Positions 36,183 through 46,844 of a DNA stretch of 64,000 bases are shown here, piece by piece. Origin of the DNA: Cryptomeria japonica (lineage: Eukaryota > Streptophyta > Pinopsida > Cupressales > Cupressaceae); the NCBI RefSeq assembly GCF_030272615.1, contig NC_081407.1:316974456-317038455 (forward strand), read 5' to 3'. Position 1 is the stretch's first letter, and every line of letters starts with the position of its first letter. The notes beneath the pieces were generated by a model that did not search any database, was not told the origin of the DNA, and worked only from the letters and a program-made list of their open reading frames with translations. Both the position numbers and the translations under genes were made by a program.

Positions 36183-37747
36183 TCACCCATATTGATTGAG
36201 CCCACTCAATCAATCAATCAACATTGGAACCATAGAAGCAGTCAGAAACATACACCTTGCAGAATCTCTGACAGAGGAAGAAAGATCGACATTCATCATT
36301 TTCTTTAAAGAACAACAAATTAACTTTGCTTGGTCATGCTGATATGCCCGGAGTGGATCCACACTTAATCATGCATCACTTGTCCATCTCTTCAAGAGTT
36401 AAACCAGTCAAGTAAAAGCTACAAAAGATGAATCCACAGGTGGCACTCATGGTCAAAACTGAATTAAAGAAACTATTAGATGTCGGATTCATCCGACCCA
36501 TTGACTATGCAGAATGGATTTCCAACATCGTTCCAGTATCAAAACTAGATGGTAGTATCGGAATATGCACTGACTTCAGATACGTCAACAAAGCTTGTCC
36601 AAAAGACGACTTTCCTCTGCCCAGTATCAACATAATTGTAGATCTCACAGCAGGCCATGCAATGCTCTCACTAATGGATGATTTCTCGAGCTATAATCAA
36701 ATCAAAATAGCTCCAGAAGATCAAGATAAAATGGCGTTCACCTATCCTTGGGGAACGTACTGTTGGAATGTTATGCCTTTTGGCTTAAAGAATGCAGGGG
36801 CCACTTATCAAAGAGCAATGACAACAATATTCCATGACATGATGCACACATTTATGGAAGACTATGTGGATGATTTACTAGCTAAATCCTTCACTAGAGC
36901 AGAACATCTCAACATCCTAACAAAGATCTTTGATCGATTGGAGAAATTCCAAGTCAGGCTCAACCCTAAGAAGTGTGTCTTCGGGGTTACATCAGGCAAG
37001 TTACTAGGGTACATAGTCTTAGCTAAAGGTATTGAAGTAGATCCAGCAAAGGTACAAGCCATTATGGACATGCCACCACCAAAGAATATCAGTTAACTCG
37101 GATCTCTACAAGGATGACTTCAATCAATCAGGCAATTCATCGCTCAACTAGCAGATCAAATTCTACCATTTAACCATTTACTACACAAAAATGTACCATT
37201 CAGATGGGAGACCAAGTGTGCAGAATCTTTTTACCAAATCAAACAGTACCTGATGAATCCACCAGTTCTAGTACCACCAGTTGTAGGAAAGCCTCTTATC
37301 CTATATATATCCACAACAGATATATCATTGGGGGCACTATTGGCACAAGAAGATCAATAAGGAAAAGAACGAGCCATATATTATATCAGTAGGACATTGA
37401 ATGACTATGAACTCAACTATACGTTCATTGAAAAGGCTTGCTTAACAGTGGTCTTCACATCTCAAAAGTTCTGACATTATATGCTAGCACACACCATTAA
37501 GCTAGTCGCAAAAATTGATCCTCTCAAATATCTACTCAGCAAAGCAGCTCTTACAGGTCGATTGGCTAAATGGGTCATGATTCTCAGTGAATTCGACATA
37601 CAATACATAGAAAGACGAGCCATCAAAGGACAAGCAATTGCAGATCAGCTCGCTGAAGCACTGCTACCAGGAAAACAAACCATGGAGATTGAATTTCCAG
37701 ACAGGGATGTTTTTGCTCTCTACCAAACAATGGACCCTATACTTTGA
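36183..37747 (+). pseudogene. Tat reverse transcriptase and first RNase H
   Basis: RT begins in KTELKKLLDVGFIRPIDYAE and shows GIGICTDFRYVNKACPKDDF-type text, FPLPSI, the palm Asp in LSLMDDFSSYNQI, MPFGLKNAGATYQRAM and the catalytic box YVDDLLAKS (about 36860), ending in GKLLGYIV. The gypsy RNase H follows at about 37200-37680 (PLILYISTTDISLGALLAQE, RTLNDYELNYTFIEKACL). Stops lie at about 36415, 37096, 37360 and 37472. The RT register is +2 relative to gag, and a further one-base shift near 37730 leads into the second RNase H. It would copy element RNA into DNA. Confidence 0.92.
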
Positions 37748-38110
37748 TGGATCCTACACACAACATGGTTCAGGTGCTGGCATTCTATTCATCACTCCTG
37801 AAGGACACACTATACCAAGATCATATAGGCTTATGTTCCCATGCACAAATAATGTGGCTGAATATGAGGCATTGGTTATAGGCATCAAAATGGCCGTAGA
37901 ATGGAAAATCACAGAGTTAAAGGCCTATGGAGACTCACAACTAGTCGTCAATCAAATCAACAACAACTATCAAACAAAGGATGACAAGCTACTACGCTAC
38001 AAGCGAATGGTGGATGACTTCAAACAGTATTTTGTGCACATCACCTTCGAGCAAATACCAAGATTAAACAACAAAGCAGCCGATGCAATGGCTACTATTG
38101 CTTCATTACT
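37735..38110 (+). pseudogene. Second (archaeal-type) RNase H
   Basis: LYFDGSYTQHGSGAGILFIT carries the first Asp. NNVAEYEALVIGIKMAVEW carries the Glu, and YGDSQLVVNQINNNY the second Asp. PRLNNKAADAMATIAS carries the late Asp. This is a complete second RNase H placed between the usual gypsy RNase H and integrase. The dual arrangement is the defining feature of the Tat lineage. It shares a frame with integrase downstream. Confidence 0.9.
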
Positions 38111-39467
38111 ACAAATTCCAGAGCAGCAGAGTCGTTACGAGTTCCTGATAGAGCAACTGTTCTCCCTAGCCTATGACCACTCTGAATCCCATGTTATCTA
38201 TGCCTTGACTGGTTCAGATTCTCCGTTATATGGACCAATATACGACTACCTCAAGAACAATATCTTACCAATTGACCAATCTCGTAACCAAAAATGTGAC
38301 TTTATCCGGCAAGCTGCCTGTTACACCCTTACCGCTGATACTTTGTATCGTCAAGGTCTAGATGGTACTCTTCTTCGTTGCCTTGATCATAATGATTCTG
38401 ATTCTGCTTTACATGAGCTTCACGAAGGTATTTGTGGCACACATTCAAGTGGTACTACTCTTGATAAAAAGCTTCTAAGGATGGGATACTACTGGCCTAC
38501 ACTGGAGAAAGATTCATACCATTTCGCCAAGAAATGTCCTAAATGCCAGATCCATGGTAATCTGATACATGCACCAGCACAGGAACTACAACCATTTACA
38601 ACATCCTGGCCCTTTTGTCAGTGGGGACTAGACTTAGTGGACAAAATTCATCCTTCATCTTCAAATGGACACAAGTTCATTATAACAGCAACATAATACT
38701 TTACCAAATGGATAGAAGCAGTCCCCATGACCACAGTGACTAGGAAACAAATTGCCTCTTTTATCCTAAATTATCTGATTTGCAAATATAGTATTCCAAG
38801 TTCAATCATCACAGATAATGGACGACCTTTCAAAAACCAAGATGTACAAGAACTATGTGAAAAATTCAAAATCCAACATCGGTTTTCTACACCATACTAC
38901 CCACAGGGAAATGGTCAAGCAGAAGCATCTAACACAACAATACTAAAGATCCTAAAGAAAATAGTGAATGATGCAAGCAAAGATTGGCACGTACAACTTA
39001 ATCCAGCACTTTGGGCATATAGAACTAGCATCCGCACACCATACTCATTGGTATATGGATCAGAAGCCATTTTACCCCTGGAGGTAGAAATCCCATCTCT
39101 CATAGTCTCTTTGAAAGGATTAATCCCAGATGAAGAGTATCAAGTTAACCGACTGCAAGAACTTGAACTATTAGATGAAAGACGCTAGCATGCTTACAAT
39201 CATCTCAAAGAATATCAACAATGCATGTGCAGGAGCTACAATCACAAGGTCATTCCCAGAAACTTCAAAGTTGGTGACCTAGTCCTCAAAGAAAATCCAA
39301 GAAATCAGCAAGATCAAGAAAAGAAAGGAAAATTTGAACCTAACTGGTAGGGTCCCTATATCATCATATCAGTCTATGGATCAAGTGCCTATCAGCTAAC
39401 AACTTCAGAAGGAGATGTGCTTGACGAACCAACTAACAACATTCATCTAAAGAAATACTACACTTAA
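38111..39467 (+). pseudogene. Tat integrase
   Basis: Zinc-binding His residues are in LHELHEGICGTH (about 38410) and the Cys pair in CPKCQIHG (about 38525). The catalytic Asp residues are in WGLDLVDK (about 38625) and IITDNGRPF (about 38815), and the Glu follows in GNGQAEASNTTI (about 38925). The C terminus has FKVGDLVLKENPR and a GPYIII motif, and ends in KKYYT at a stop at 39465-39467. Stops break it at about 38694, 39186 and 39347. No chromodomain is seen, as expected for Tat rather than chromovirus elements. Confidence 0.92.
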
Positions 39468-40804
39468 GTAGCCTAGTGCACGGAAAAAGCCAAAAAAACC
39501 CAAAAAAGCCAAAAAAGCCAAAAAAAAAATCCAGAAAAAGCAAAAACATAAAGTACAATAAAAACAAATGGTGAAAACCTAGTAAACAGGCGCTCTTGCA
39601 AAAGAACGGCTCCTCTATCTATCTCCATACCATTTTATCCATACAAACACTATCGGCCATCACCCGACACTTAGCACATATCCATTCAGGACATACTTAA
39701 CGTAGTCACTATCCCGAGTTATCCATATATATCCTCTTACCACATTCCACCATGGCTTGGAAATCACTGTACATAATCATATCAAGAGGCACTCTCAGCT
39801 AGGGGCATTAAAATCATCACAACTTGCGAACATTCAAGACATCAAACCTATTTGCAAAACTCAGAAGCATGACATCCAACAACCAAAACTACGCTTCATC
39901 ACAAAACAAAACAAAACAATTCACATAAATACCAAGGATGGATGATTTTCTGAAGTACTAAATGTTGCATTATCACATAAAAATCTTGACTATTTTGCAT
40001 TTTGAACTTTTAAGTTATTGGATTCTCTTCGTTTTCTCACTAAATGCTTCAAAGCTAGAGATCATGGGGAACTTCCAATATTTTCTTAGTCTTCTGTCTA
40101 GGAAGCGATCACTTGTACTGTGTGAATACTTGCCTCGAGACGTGATACATCAAATATCACTGAAGGCCTGATTCCACTTCACGCATACAAATGATTTAAT
40201 CTTGTCTATTTACGCAATACGCACTCAGGTCGTCCTGGTTCAATTATACCTTGATGCTTGTGCTATCTTGCAAAATCAAACATCATGTAAATTTTTCTTA
40301 GGTCATTATGGTTCAATTATACCATTATGCTTGTATAAATTTTCAACATATCCTAAACAAATCAATGCTCAATGATGATACCTACAAAAAAAGCAAACAA
40401 CATATGGCTATATCGGATGACAAATACAGAATGAGGATGCTACCAAAAACATAGTTGCATATCATTTTACAATTAGTTGCATATCATTTTACCATAGTTG
40501 CATATCATTTTACAATTAGTTGCATATCATTTTACATTTAGTTACATATCAAATCATACATCCCATTTTCAAGATACATCTCACAGCATATCAAATCATA
40601 CATCTCATTTTCAAGATACATATCACAGCATATAAAATCATACATCTCATTTTCAAGATACATCTCACAAACATGTCAAAACATACATCCTGCATCATAC
40701 ATTATCTCATATATTTAAACATTGCATCATCATCACATCAACGAAAAGAGCACATAAGCAAATCCATCCATATAACACACCACATGATCAAAGAAAATGG
40801 TGCC

Positions 40805-40805
<1 letters not shown>
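39468..40805 (+). other. Tat post-pol region with two tandem repeats
   Basis: No gene seen. A 21-23-bp unit (ATAGTTGCATATCATTTTAC) repeats about four to five times at 40451-40553. A 42-bp unit (AAATCATACATCTCATTTTC start) repeats about 3.3 times at 40551-40690. An A-rich AAAAAGCC run sits at 39485-39550. The region separates pol from the antisense gene. Confidence 0.7.

Positions 40806-40858
<53 letters not shown>
40806..40858. repeat. (TA)n microsatellite
   Basis: About 26 uninterrupted TA units just beyond the 3' end of the antisense PMD gene. Its length is likely variable and may be imprecise in the assembly. Confidence 0.95.
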
Positions 40859-40861
<3 letters not shown>

Positions 40862-40954
40862 AAAAATGATCAAAATGTACAAAATATATCATCACTGTGT
40901 CCAGTACAAAGAATACAATGATAAAAAATACAACAGAGACCACGTCTCTCAAGT

Positions 40955-41578
40955 ATGACTATCCCCTGACGGAGATGGTCTAGCTCCAGATGTCCCCACC
41001 CCTAGATCTCCAGGAGGGTCCTGTCTCGGTGGCCCTATCACACCTTGGCTCTCAGACTGTGACCCAGTATCTCGAGATTGACTGGATCGCGACTGTGTGA
41101 AACTCTGTACTCGACGATCCCTAGGTACCGCCGCCTCATATTGCCACCAGTAGTACTCCGCCTCCTGAGCTCTCCATGCTAGCTCTCTTAGGGTGTCTCT
41201 CATTGGACCACCGCCGCTGCTCTCTGCATACTAGCTACCAGCTCCTCCGCTTGCCCTCTCCGCTCTATCTCTGTATCCCGCTCAGTGGTCAACTGCGCAA
41301 TCAACCTGTGCCTGCAGCTGCTGTACAGTCACCTGTAGGGTCTGAATCTGAGCATCCTCAATATGTGTAGGGACTTGAACCCATAGTGGTACCTGTGCAG
41401 GGGCAACCCCTCCCACTCTGCCTGTCCTCGGTGCTGGAGGTGGGAGCACATCTGTCCTCCTCCTCTGTGCTGGTCGCCTTGCCTCATCCGTACCACCCAC
41501 TGCAGCTAACACCTCCCCCACTCTCCCCCCTCCACCAGCTCCAATAGCTAATCCACCTCTCCCCCTGTCTATCATCGC
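40955..41578 (-). pseudogene. C-terminal extension of the PMD protein (decayed)
   Basis: Directly after the TAG that ends the PMD exon (41579-41581) the same minus-strand register stays open (41282-41575). It is Gly/Arg/Pro-rich and then helical (THIEDAQIQTLQVTVQQLQA). A frame change near 41285 leads to text rich in Glu, Arg and Gln, and after another break 41203-40955 reads RDTLRELAWRAQEAEYYWWQ and a Ser/Gln-rich tail. The text looks like a coiled-coil C terminus that was once joined to the PMD protein. Stop 41579-41581 fits a CAG-to-TAG change. Confidence 0.55.
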
Positions 41579-42877
41579 CTATCTAACCGCTCTCTCCACA
41601 CCTCTATCTCCTCTCCTCCCTCTATCTCCCCATCTCCCTCTGACTCCTCTCCCTCGTCCTCCTCCTCCATCATCTCCATCATCATCATCATCTCCCTCTC
41701 CCTCCTCATCATCATCATCATCAAAAGCTAGCTGCATCTCCTCAGGATCAGATATCCTCGCCATCGCCCGCACAACAAACAATCTAGCGAACTCATGAGT
41801 CATGCCCACATCCAGAATCTCTGGGGCATAATCCCATATTTGGCCCACCAACCCGACAAACTCCTCCACCACCACTGTGCTATCAATGGTCGGGCCCCAA
41901 TCGGCTACATCCTGCCTTCGTCGTGCATATAGGAAAGCTCCCTGAGGTATACCCTGCTGACGACCAAACTGTCTCAACACTCTGGTCACCACAAACCTCT
42001 CTATAACAAATGGAGTCCTCTCGATCAGATATCTCATCATAAATACAAAGGGCATCTCTAGCCCATCCTCCACCCACACCTCGCATCCTGTATACGGTCG
42101 CCATGTGACTATATCGATATCATCTAGTACTCTCCTCCAATGCTCTAGTTTGCCCAGCTTCTGCTGGACAACTAGACCCCTGTATCCATACGCATATGTG
42201 CATCCAACGGGCCTGTCTCTGTCTGCTAATGGCCTCGCAGCTGGAATGTGCTCCCAACACCATACCTGTAACAATGTCACGCCTGCTAACAAACTGCCAT
42301 AACCAAGGTATACCACCTCATGCATTCCCCTGTATAGATGGGCCAGCATAGTTGATCCCCATAAAAACCTCTGGCCCTGTGTAACCATCTCCTCTAAAAC
42401 CAGCCCCCATCCCACAGAAAATCCCTTTGACCTGCGATCAGGACAAAGGAATCCACCAATAAACCCTGTCAGTACTGATGGAAGGGGTGTGTAATCTAGG
42501 TCTAAGAACTCCTGCCACAAGATCTCATAACCGTAGACTGTCTCATCATGAAAGATGCGGCGTAGTGCCTTTGTACCACCCTCCTCTGATTGCTCATATG
42601 GTAGTAGTGCACCTACTACGGGAATGCACAGGATCCTGTAATAGTCCTCTGGTGTGACTGTCATCTCTCTAGTAGCAAAATGAAAGGTGTTCGTGTCACT
42701 GTGCCACCTCTCTACAAGTGCTGTCAGTAGCCCTCGGTTCACAGTGAACCGAGGCATATCTAACAGGGAGGTCAAACTGCATCTCTCAATAATATCGAGG
42801 TCGGCCTGGGTCAACCGCGGTATCAATGTCCATGGCTTCAGAAATCTCTCCCGCGACTGAACCACACCCAACCGCTC
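41579..42877 (-). CDS. Plant mobile domain (PMD/MAIN-like) protein, main exon, antisense in the Tat element
   Basis: The minus-strand frame of 432 codons has no ATG near its start; its first codons follow a splice acceptor (TTGTTGACAG, AG at 42879-42878). PMD-type text: RLTQADLDIIERCSLTSLLD, LLTALVERWHSDTNTFHF, EMTVTPEDYYRILCIPVVG, then VLTGFIGGFLCPD and LLQVWCWEHIPAARPL. A tail of Asp/Glu runs plus Arg/Gly repeats (GRGRGVRGRWGDRG) follows. PMD proteins of the MAIN/MAIL1 type act in silencing and genome stability in plants, and PMD domains are also carried by transposons. It is the longest undamaged frame in this element, while gag and pol carry many stops. The carrier role is inferred. Confidence 0.85.
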   Translation of the reverse strand, partial: ERLGVVQSRERFLKPWTLIPRLTQADLDIIERCSLTSLLDMPRFTVNRGLLTALVERWHSDTNTFHFATREMTVTPEDYYRILCIPVVGALLPYEQSEEGGTKALRRIFHDETVYGYEILWQEFLDLDYTPLPSVLTGFIGGFLCPDRRSKGFSVGWGLVLEEMVTQGQRFLWGSTMLAHLYRGMHEVVYLGYGSLLAGVTLLQVWCWEHIPAARPLADRDRPVGCTYAYGYRGLVVQQKLGKLEHWRRVLDDIDIVTWRPYTGCEVWVEDGLEMPFVFMMRYLIERTPFVIERFVVTRVLRQFGRQQGIPQGAFLYARRRQDVADWGPTIDSTVVVEEFVGLVGQIWDYAPEILDVGMTHEFARLFVVRAMARISDPEEMQLAFDDDDDEEGEGDDDDDGDDGGGGRGRGVRGRWGDRGRRGDRGVERAVR

Positions 42878-43008
42878 CTGTCAACAAACAAAACAAATCC
42901 AATATCAGTTTCCCCATCAAAATAAAGATATCAAAATCAAACTCACATCAACAACATGAAACAATTTGCTCATCTACATCAAGTTCAAAATCCTATCATT
43001 TCATATCA

Positions 43009-43190
43009 ACTTGTACCACACCTCAAGTTATCAAAAACCATATAAAAACTTGTAACACAACTCAAGTCTCCAAATCTCATAAACTTGTAAAACAACTCAA
43101 GTTTCCCACCCATATCACCTTGTAAAACAACTCAAGTTTCCAACCCATATCAGCTTGTAACACAAATCAGGCTTCACACATTGAACTTGA
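43009..43190. repeat. ~35-bp tandem repeat in the PMD intron
   Basis: CTTGTAAAACAACTCAAGTT recurs at about 43009, 43049, 43084, 43119 and 43154 (spacings 40, 35, 35, 35) with substitutions. Confidence 0.75.
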
Positions 43191-43371
43191 AACAGAGTGC
43201 CAAAACAAATCATCTTTTTGATCAACACAACACATTGATATCTATACATAACTTGAAATATCGCAAATCAAAATAAGTTATATCGACACTCATATTGGAC
43301 AAACCCATAAAAATCATGACAGCACGACACAACAAATTCACAAATCACCTCAGCTTGCAATTTTTTTCCAG

Positions 43372-43843
43372 ATGCGCTAAAACAGACTCCCGCTGCACTA
43401 AAATCCACCAACGCGCTAGGCTGTTTTTCCTACACGCTAATCTATTTACCCTATGCGTTAGACTGACTCTATGCGCTAATCTTTTCCCCCCATGCGCTAC
43501 CTGACCTACCCTATGTGCTAAAACCTATCTACGCGCTAATCTATACCTCGCTGGCGCTACCTGTGAGACCCTATGCGCTAGGTCTACCCTACGTGCTAAA
43601 ACCCCTTACCCATGCGAACCCCTGCGACCCCTATGCGCTAGGTCTACCCTACACGCTACCCTGCTGACTTGACGTACTACCCTACGTGCGGCATGCGCTA
43701 TTTTAACTCGCTACACTAACCTAAATTTCCTATGCGCCACCCTATTTTGTTTCGAACGCAGCCCTAACAATAGACTTGATGCGCTACCTAAATTTTTGTA
43801 TGCGCTAATCTATGACTTTGATGCGCTAAAACGCTAAAACCGA
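43372..43843 (-). repeat. TAGCGCGTG motif array, reversed block in the PMD intron
   Basis: About 20 copies of the motif occur in reverse orientation on the plus strand (GATGCGCTAAA, TATGCGCTAAT, TACGCGCTAAT, CATGCGCTACC, TACGTGCTAAA). Read on the minus strand they are TTAGCGCATA-like, the same as the leader blocks at 28967-29238 and 30809-31170. Each block therefore points along the transcript of the gene that follows it. Confidence 0.8.
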
Positions 43844-43915
43844 ATTTCAAAAATCAAACAACGACCAAAAATGACCAAATCAAAAATCAAAAAAGGGTCA
43901 AAAGTGTTGACCTAC

Positions 43916-43990
43916 AGGTGGTCCATACGCGGCAGGTCTCCAGTACCTCCGAACGCACTCAAAACGGTGCCTGGAATACGGAATAGGCAT
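43916..43990 (-). CDS. Predicted first exon of the antisense PMD gene
   Basis: ATG at 43990-43988 opens 25 codons (MPIPYSRHRFECVRRYWRPA and five more) that end exactly at a GTAGGT donor. The exon is in phase 0 with the PMD exon across the predicted 1,038-bp intron. A TATA box lies about 75 bp upstream. Short Arg-rich exon; no domain. The match of ATG, donor, phase and TATA spacing is the evidence. RNA reads would settle it. Confidence 0.6.
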
Positions 43991-44064
43991 TTTGACTTCA
44001 GACCAAATTCTCTTTCTCCAAAGTCAACAATGCACAAATGAATAAAATCAAAGCCCTTTTCCCC

Positions 44065-44071
44065 TTTTATA
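44065..44071 (-). promoter_or_regulatory. TATA box of the antisense PMD gene
   Basis: The minus strand reads CTCCTATAAAAGGGG, a strong plant TATA box about 75 bp before the predicted ATG at 43990. It lies in the Tat interior, not in the LTR, so the antisense gene appears to have its own promoter. Confidence 0.65.
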
Positions 44072-44418
44072 GGAGGAAAATGAAATTAGGGTTAGCCACA
44101 CGGACATGTCATATGGTCGCGGCCTCCCCTATACCCTAAAATTTGTAAATTATCGGGAGATGAATCAATTTAACACATTTCATATAGACGAAATCCTACA
44201 CACCACACACAACTCATCAAATTAAATCAAAATTTTCAAAATATTGATTCATCTCCCGAGGGGGCATCACCATCAAATATCGAATCTAGGGCATCACGCA
44301 TCAAATCAAATCTGGGGCATGACTTGCAAATCATAAGAGCGACACAAAAATTGCATTTGATCATAAATCACGATAACACATCATTTTCTTTGAAATAACA
44401 TATGCACACACGTCACTT
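44072..44418. other. Region between PMD promoter and 3' LTR, no gene seen
   Basis: No supported frame. It holds TTATCGGGAGATGAATCAATTT near 44152 and a reverse-complement partner AATATTGATTCATCTCCCGA near 44240-44260, an imperfect inverted repeat around an AT-rich centre. It also has GGGGCATCAC and GGGGCATGAC copies. It may contain upstream control elements of the PMD gene. Confidence 0.45.
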
Positions 44419-44433
44419 TAAAGAGGGGCAAAA
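44419..44433 (+). other. Tat element polypurine tract
   Basis: TAAAGAGGGGCAAAA directly precedes the TGTAGACG start of the 3' LTR, as expected for the plus-strand primer of a gypsy element. Confidence 0.8.
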
Positions 44434-45887
44434 TGTAGACGTATAAAAATGACCATATTCCCAAATGAATATTTTATGTTCATTTCCCTATTCAATTAAA
44501 TCCAATTTAATTAAATTACCCGCATTCCTCTATTTAATTAAGTAAATTACTCAATTTATTTAAATTAAATTCACTATACCATTTAATGAATAAATCATTT
44601 TATTCAATTAAATCCCCCCTATCCACTTTTAATTAAATTCAAATTTAATTAAATATTTATCCTAAATTGAATAAATCTAATTTATTTGATTTCCCCAAAT
44701 TACAACCAAATTGAATTAAATTAACTTTATTTCAATTAAATCCTATTATCCCTCCATCCACTTGCATTTTCCTACATCTCCCACTTGCATACTAAAACCT
44801 ATTCCTAAATTTCTTCTAGACTCTTCTAATCGCTTCTAATTAGCCTAACCCATCTTCTAAACTTTGTCACATCCCTAGGCAAAGGGAGGTCACTTCTCAA
44901 AACCTTAAAGTCTTTGATAACCATTAAAGGCTTCAAGTCTTCAACCACTTAATATCCCCAAAGTCTCCCAAACCATTAATGGTTAATTCAACCCTCTTAC
45001 ATGGTTAGAGACTTTTTGCCTAACTTAACCTTCATCCAACCCAAGGGTCTCCATCAAGCCTTTAATGCTTTGACCATGATTATTTCTTAATCATTTGCAC
45101 TAGGGTTTATCCTTGGATTAACTCTTAATCCAATGGGTAAGCCTAACTTAAGCTTAACCTTTACCCTCTAGATAACCATGAGGTCTTCTCAGGCATTTAA
45201 TGCCTCCAACCCCTTCTCTCAACCCAACCCTATGCTGACACTTGTCACCATTTCATTGGTGCCAATTGCAAACATGGATTCTCAATTGTCAAATTCAACC
45301 CTTGATTAAACCATTCAATCTTGGCGATCCATTGCCCTATTTTTGCTATAAATAGGGCTCTCCATCCTCCATTTTAAAAGATCAATCCAAGTTTGTAGTA
45401 TCACACTTATGCTCAAATACATTCAAGCTTTCATATGATTTTTATGTTCATCATTTTTAGCCTCTCTTTTAGATAGAAATTAATCTAAATATGCATGTTT
45501 AGAATACTTTCTATTATCATTAGCTTAAATCATTGAACTAATATAGTATGCTAGGATAGTTTGTTTGCTAATCTTGTCATCTTATAGTTAGTTTATTGCA
45601 TTTCTAGAATCATGCATAACTTAGAATGCATTTCATTCTAAAATCTATCAAAGCATCCCTCGTTCTTGCATTTTCCATCCCTAAACCATTTTGCTCAGTG
45701 ATCTAAGAGCAAAAATATTGGTTTGAGGGACATTGTGAGATAGAGAACCATGGGACCAACCTTGGGAAGCTGAGTGATACTTCATTACTCCATAGTTTGC
45801 ACCAAGAAGTCTTGTGTGTGTGTGTGGATAAGTCTTTTTGAATATTTTCACATATTGAGTTCTATCGACCCGCTTTTCCCGCATACA
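44434..45887 (+). repeat. Tat element 3' LTR
   Basis: Full-length partner of 27422-28874, with TATA box at 45347-45353 and the end CCCGCATACA. Followed by CCAAT, the decayed target duplication, and then the rest of the copia-2 LTR. Confidence 0.93.
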
Positions 45888-45892
45888 CCAAT

Positions 45893-46844
45893 AAACCAAA
45901 CTTTATGTCGGTAGACAGTTTTATCAGTTAATTGTAGTATCGGTAAAGATTAATGCATGAAACAGAAAGACAATAACATCCACAATACATAACATATATA
46001 TTTGTATATGGAAACCCTTTAAGGGGAAAAACCACGGTGGGAAGCCTTACCCACAATCAGATGATACTACTGCAGATAGTATGTGTGTACAATATGGATT
46101 CTGCACATGTAGAAAGGCCAGCTTCCTAGAGCTCACTGCTCAATCACAAAATGAGAGTCACACTAACTACAATTGGATGGTTAAATCCAATGATAATGTA
46201 CTGCTTAAATAGCATCTTCATATGCTGGATTCAATACCGGTTAAGTTTTGATTGCCTTCACAAAAACCTTCCTTCAACATTCAAATGATGTCTGCGTGTA
46301 TAGCTCTGCTTATTTTTGCATATACCCTATTACAATCTCTATCCTTGCATATATCAATCTCACAAATGAGATCTTACATTTATACCATAACCTAAGACCA
46401 ATTGAATAGGTCAGCTCACTAAAAGATATTACAATAAAATCAATTACAAATAAATTGATATCCGATGCATGATGTCGGCTCAATGCATTTACAATAATAA
46501 TAAATCATCTCCACAATGTGTCGTGTTGATTTGGAATAGATATGCCTGCCGGTGCATAACCTGGACCTATTTGTTGGTAACAACAAATATGCAAACCCGA
46601 ATAGACCAATAACCAAATCGCCAAAACCAAGTGATTAAATAATGTCTTCGACATAACCAAGTAGTCTCCAAGTCATTCCAAGTGCCGGTGAACAATATAA
46701 TCTACCGGTGAACCAAATATCGGTGACTGTGCATAAGTCTCTGACTTGCCGGTGAACATAACCAAAGATCTCCAAGTGTTGACAAGTGATGATAGGTGTT
46801 GACATCAATGACAAAACCATATCAACATATCCAAAATACCAACA
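45893..46844 (-). repeat. Copia-2 5' LTR, remainder
   Basis: Continues the LTR begun at 27325-27421 and ends ATACCAACA like the copia-1 LTRs, with shared blocks such as GGAAACCCTTTAAGGGGAAA and CTAGAGCTCACTGCTCAATC. Joined, the LTR is about 1,050 bp. The next bases (GTGTG) do not match the left flank of element P (CTTTG), so the two retroelements were not one insertion. Confidence 0.88.

Larger units (their letters stand above)
42878..43915 (-). other. Predicted intron of the antisense PMD gene
   Basis: On the minus strand the donor is CCT|GTAGGT (GT at 43915-43914). The acceptor is TTGTTTGTTGACAG (AG at 42879-42878) after a T-rich run. Length 1,038 bp. Splicing joins exon 1 to the PMD exon in phase 0. 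An in-frame TGA lies just upstream of the acceptor, so the main exon cannot simply extend. The intron holds a 35-bp tandem repeat (43009-43190) and the reversed TAGCGC array (43372-43843). Confidence 0.65.
27422..45887 (+). mobile_element. Tat-type Ty3/gypsy retrotransposon with antisense PMD gene
   Basis: LTRs lie at 27422-28874 and 44434-45887 (1,453 and 1,454 bp, about 98% identical by eye). They are flanked by CCAGT (27417-27421) and CCAAT (45888-45892), a one-mismatch target duplication. The element sits inside the LTR of copia-2, which resumes at 45888. Plus-strand order: primer-like TGGCGCCCACCGTGGGG, long leader with a motif array, gag-PR, G-patch-like linker, RT, RNase H, second RNase H, integrase. 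RT before integrase gives Ty3/gypsy. The extra RNase H, the CHHC gag finger and an antisense gene downstream of pol are hallmarks of the Tat lineage (Ogre, Grande, Retand relatives). About a dozen stops and two frame changes make it non-autonomous. Confidence 0.93.

Noticed and set aside
42105-42302. Plus-strand frames at 41176-41370 and 42105-42302
   Set aside because: Shadows opposite the PMD exon.
28967-43843. CRISPR-like or satellite reading of the repeated TAGCGC motif
   Set aside because: The core is about 8-10 bp, spacing is irregular, and this is plant DNA with LTR elements; no CRISPR features are present.
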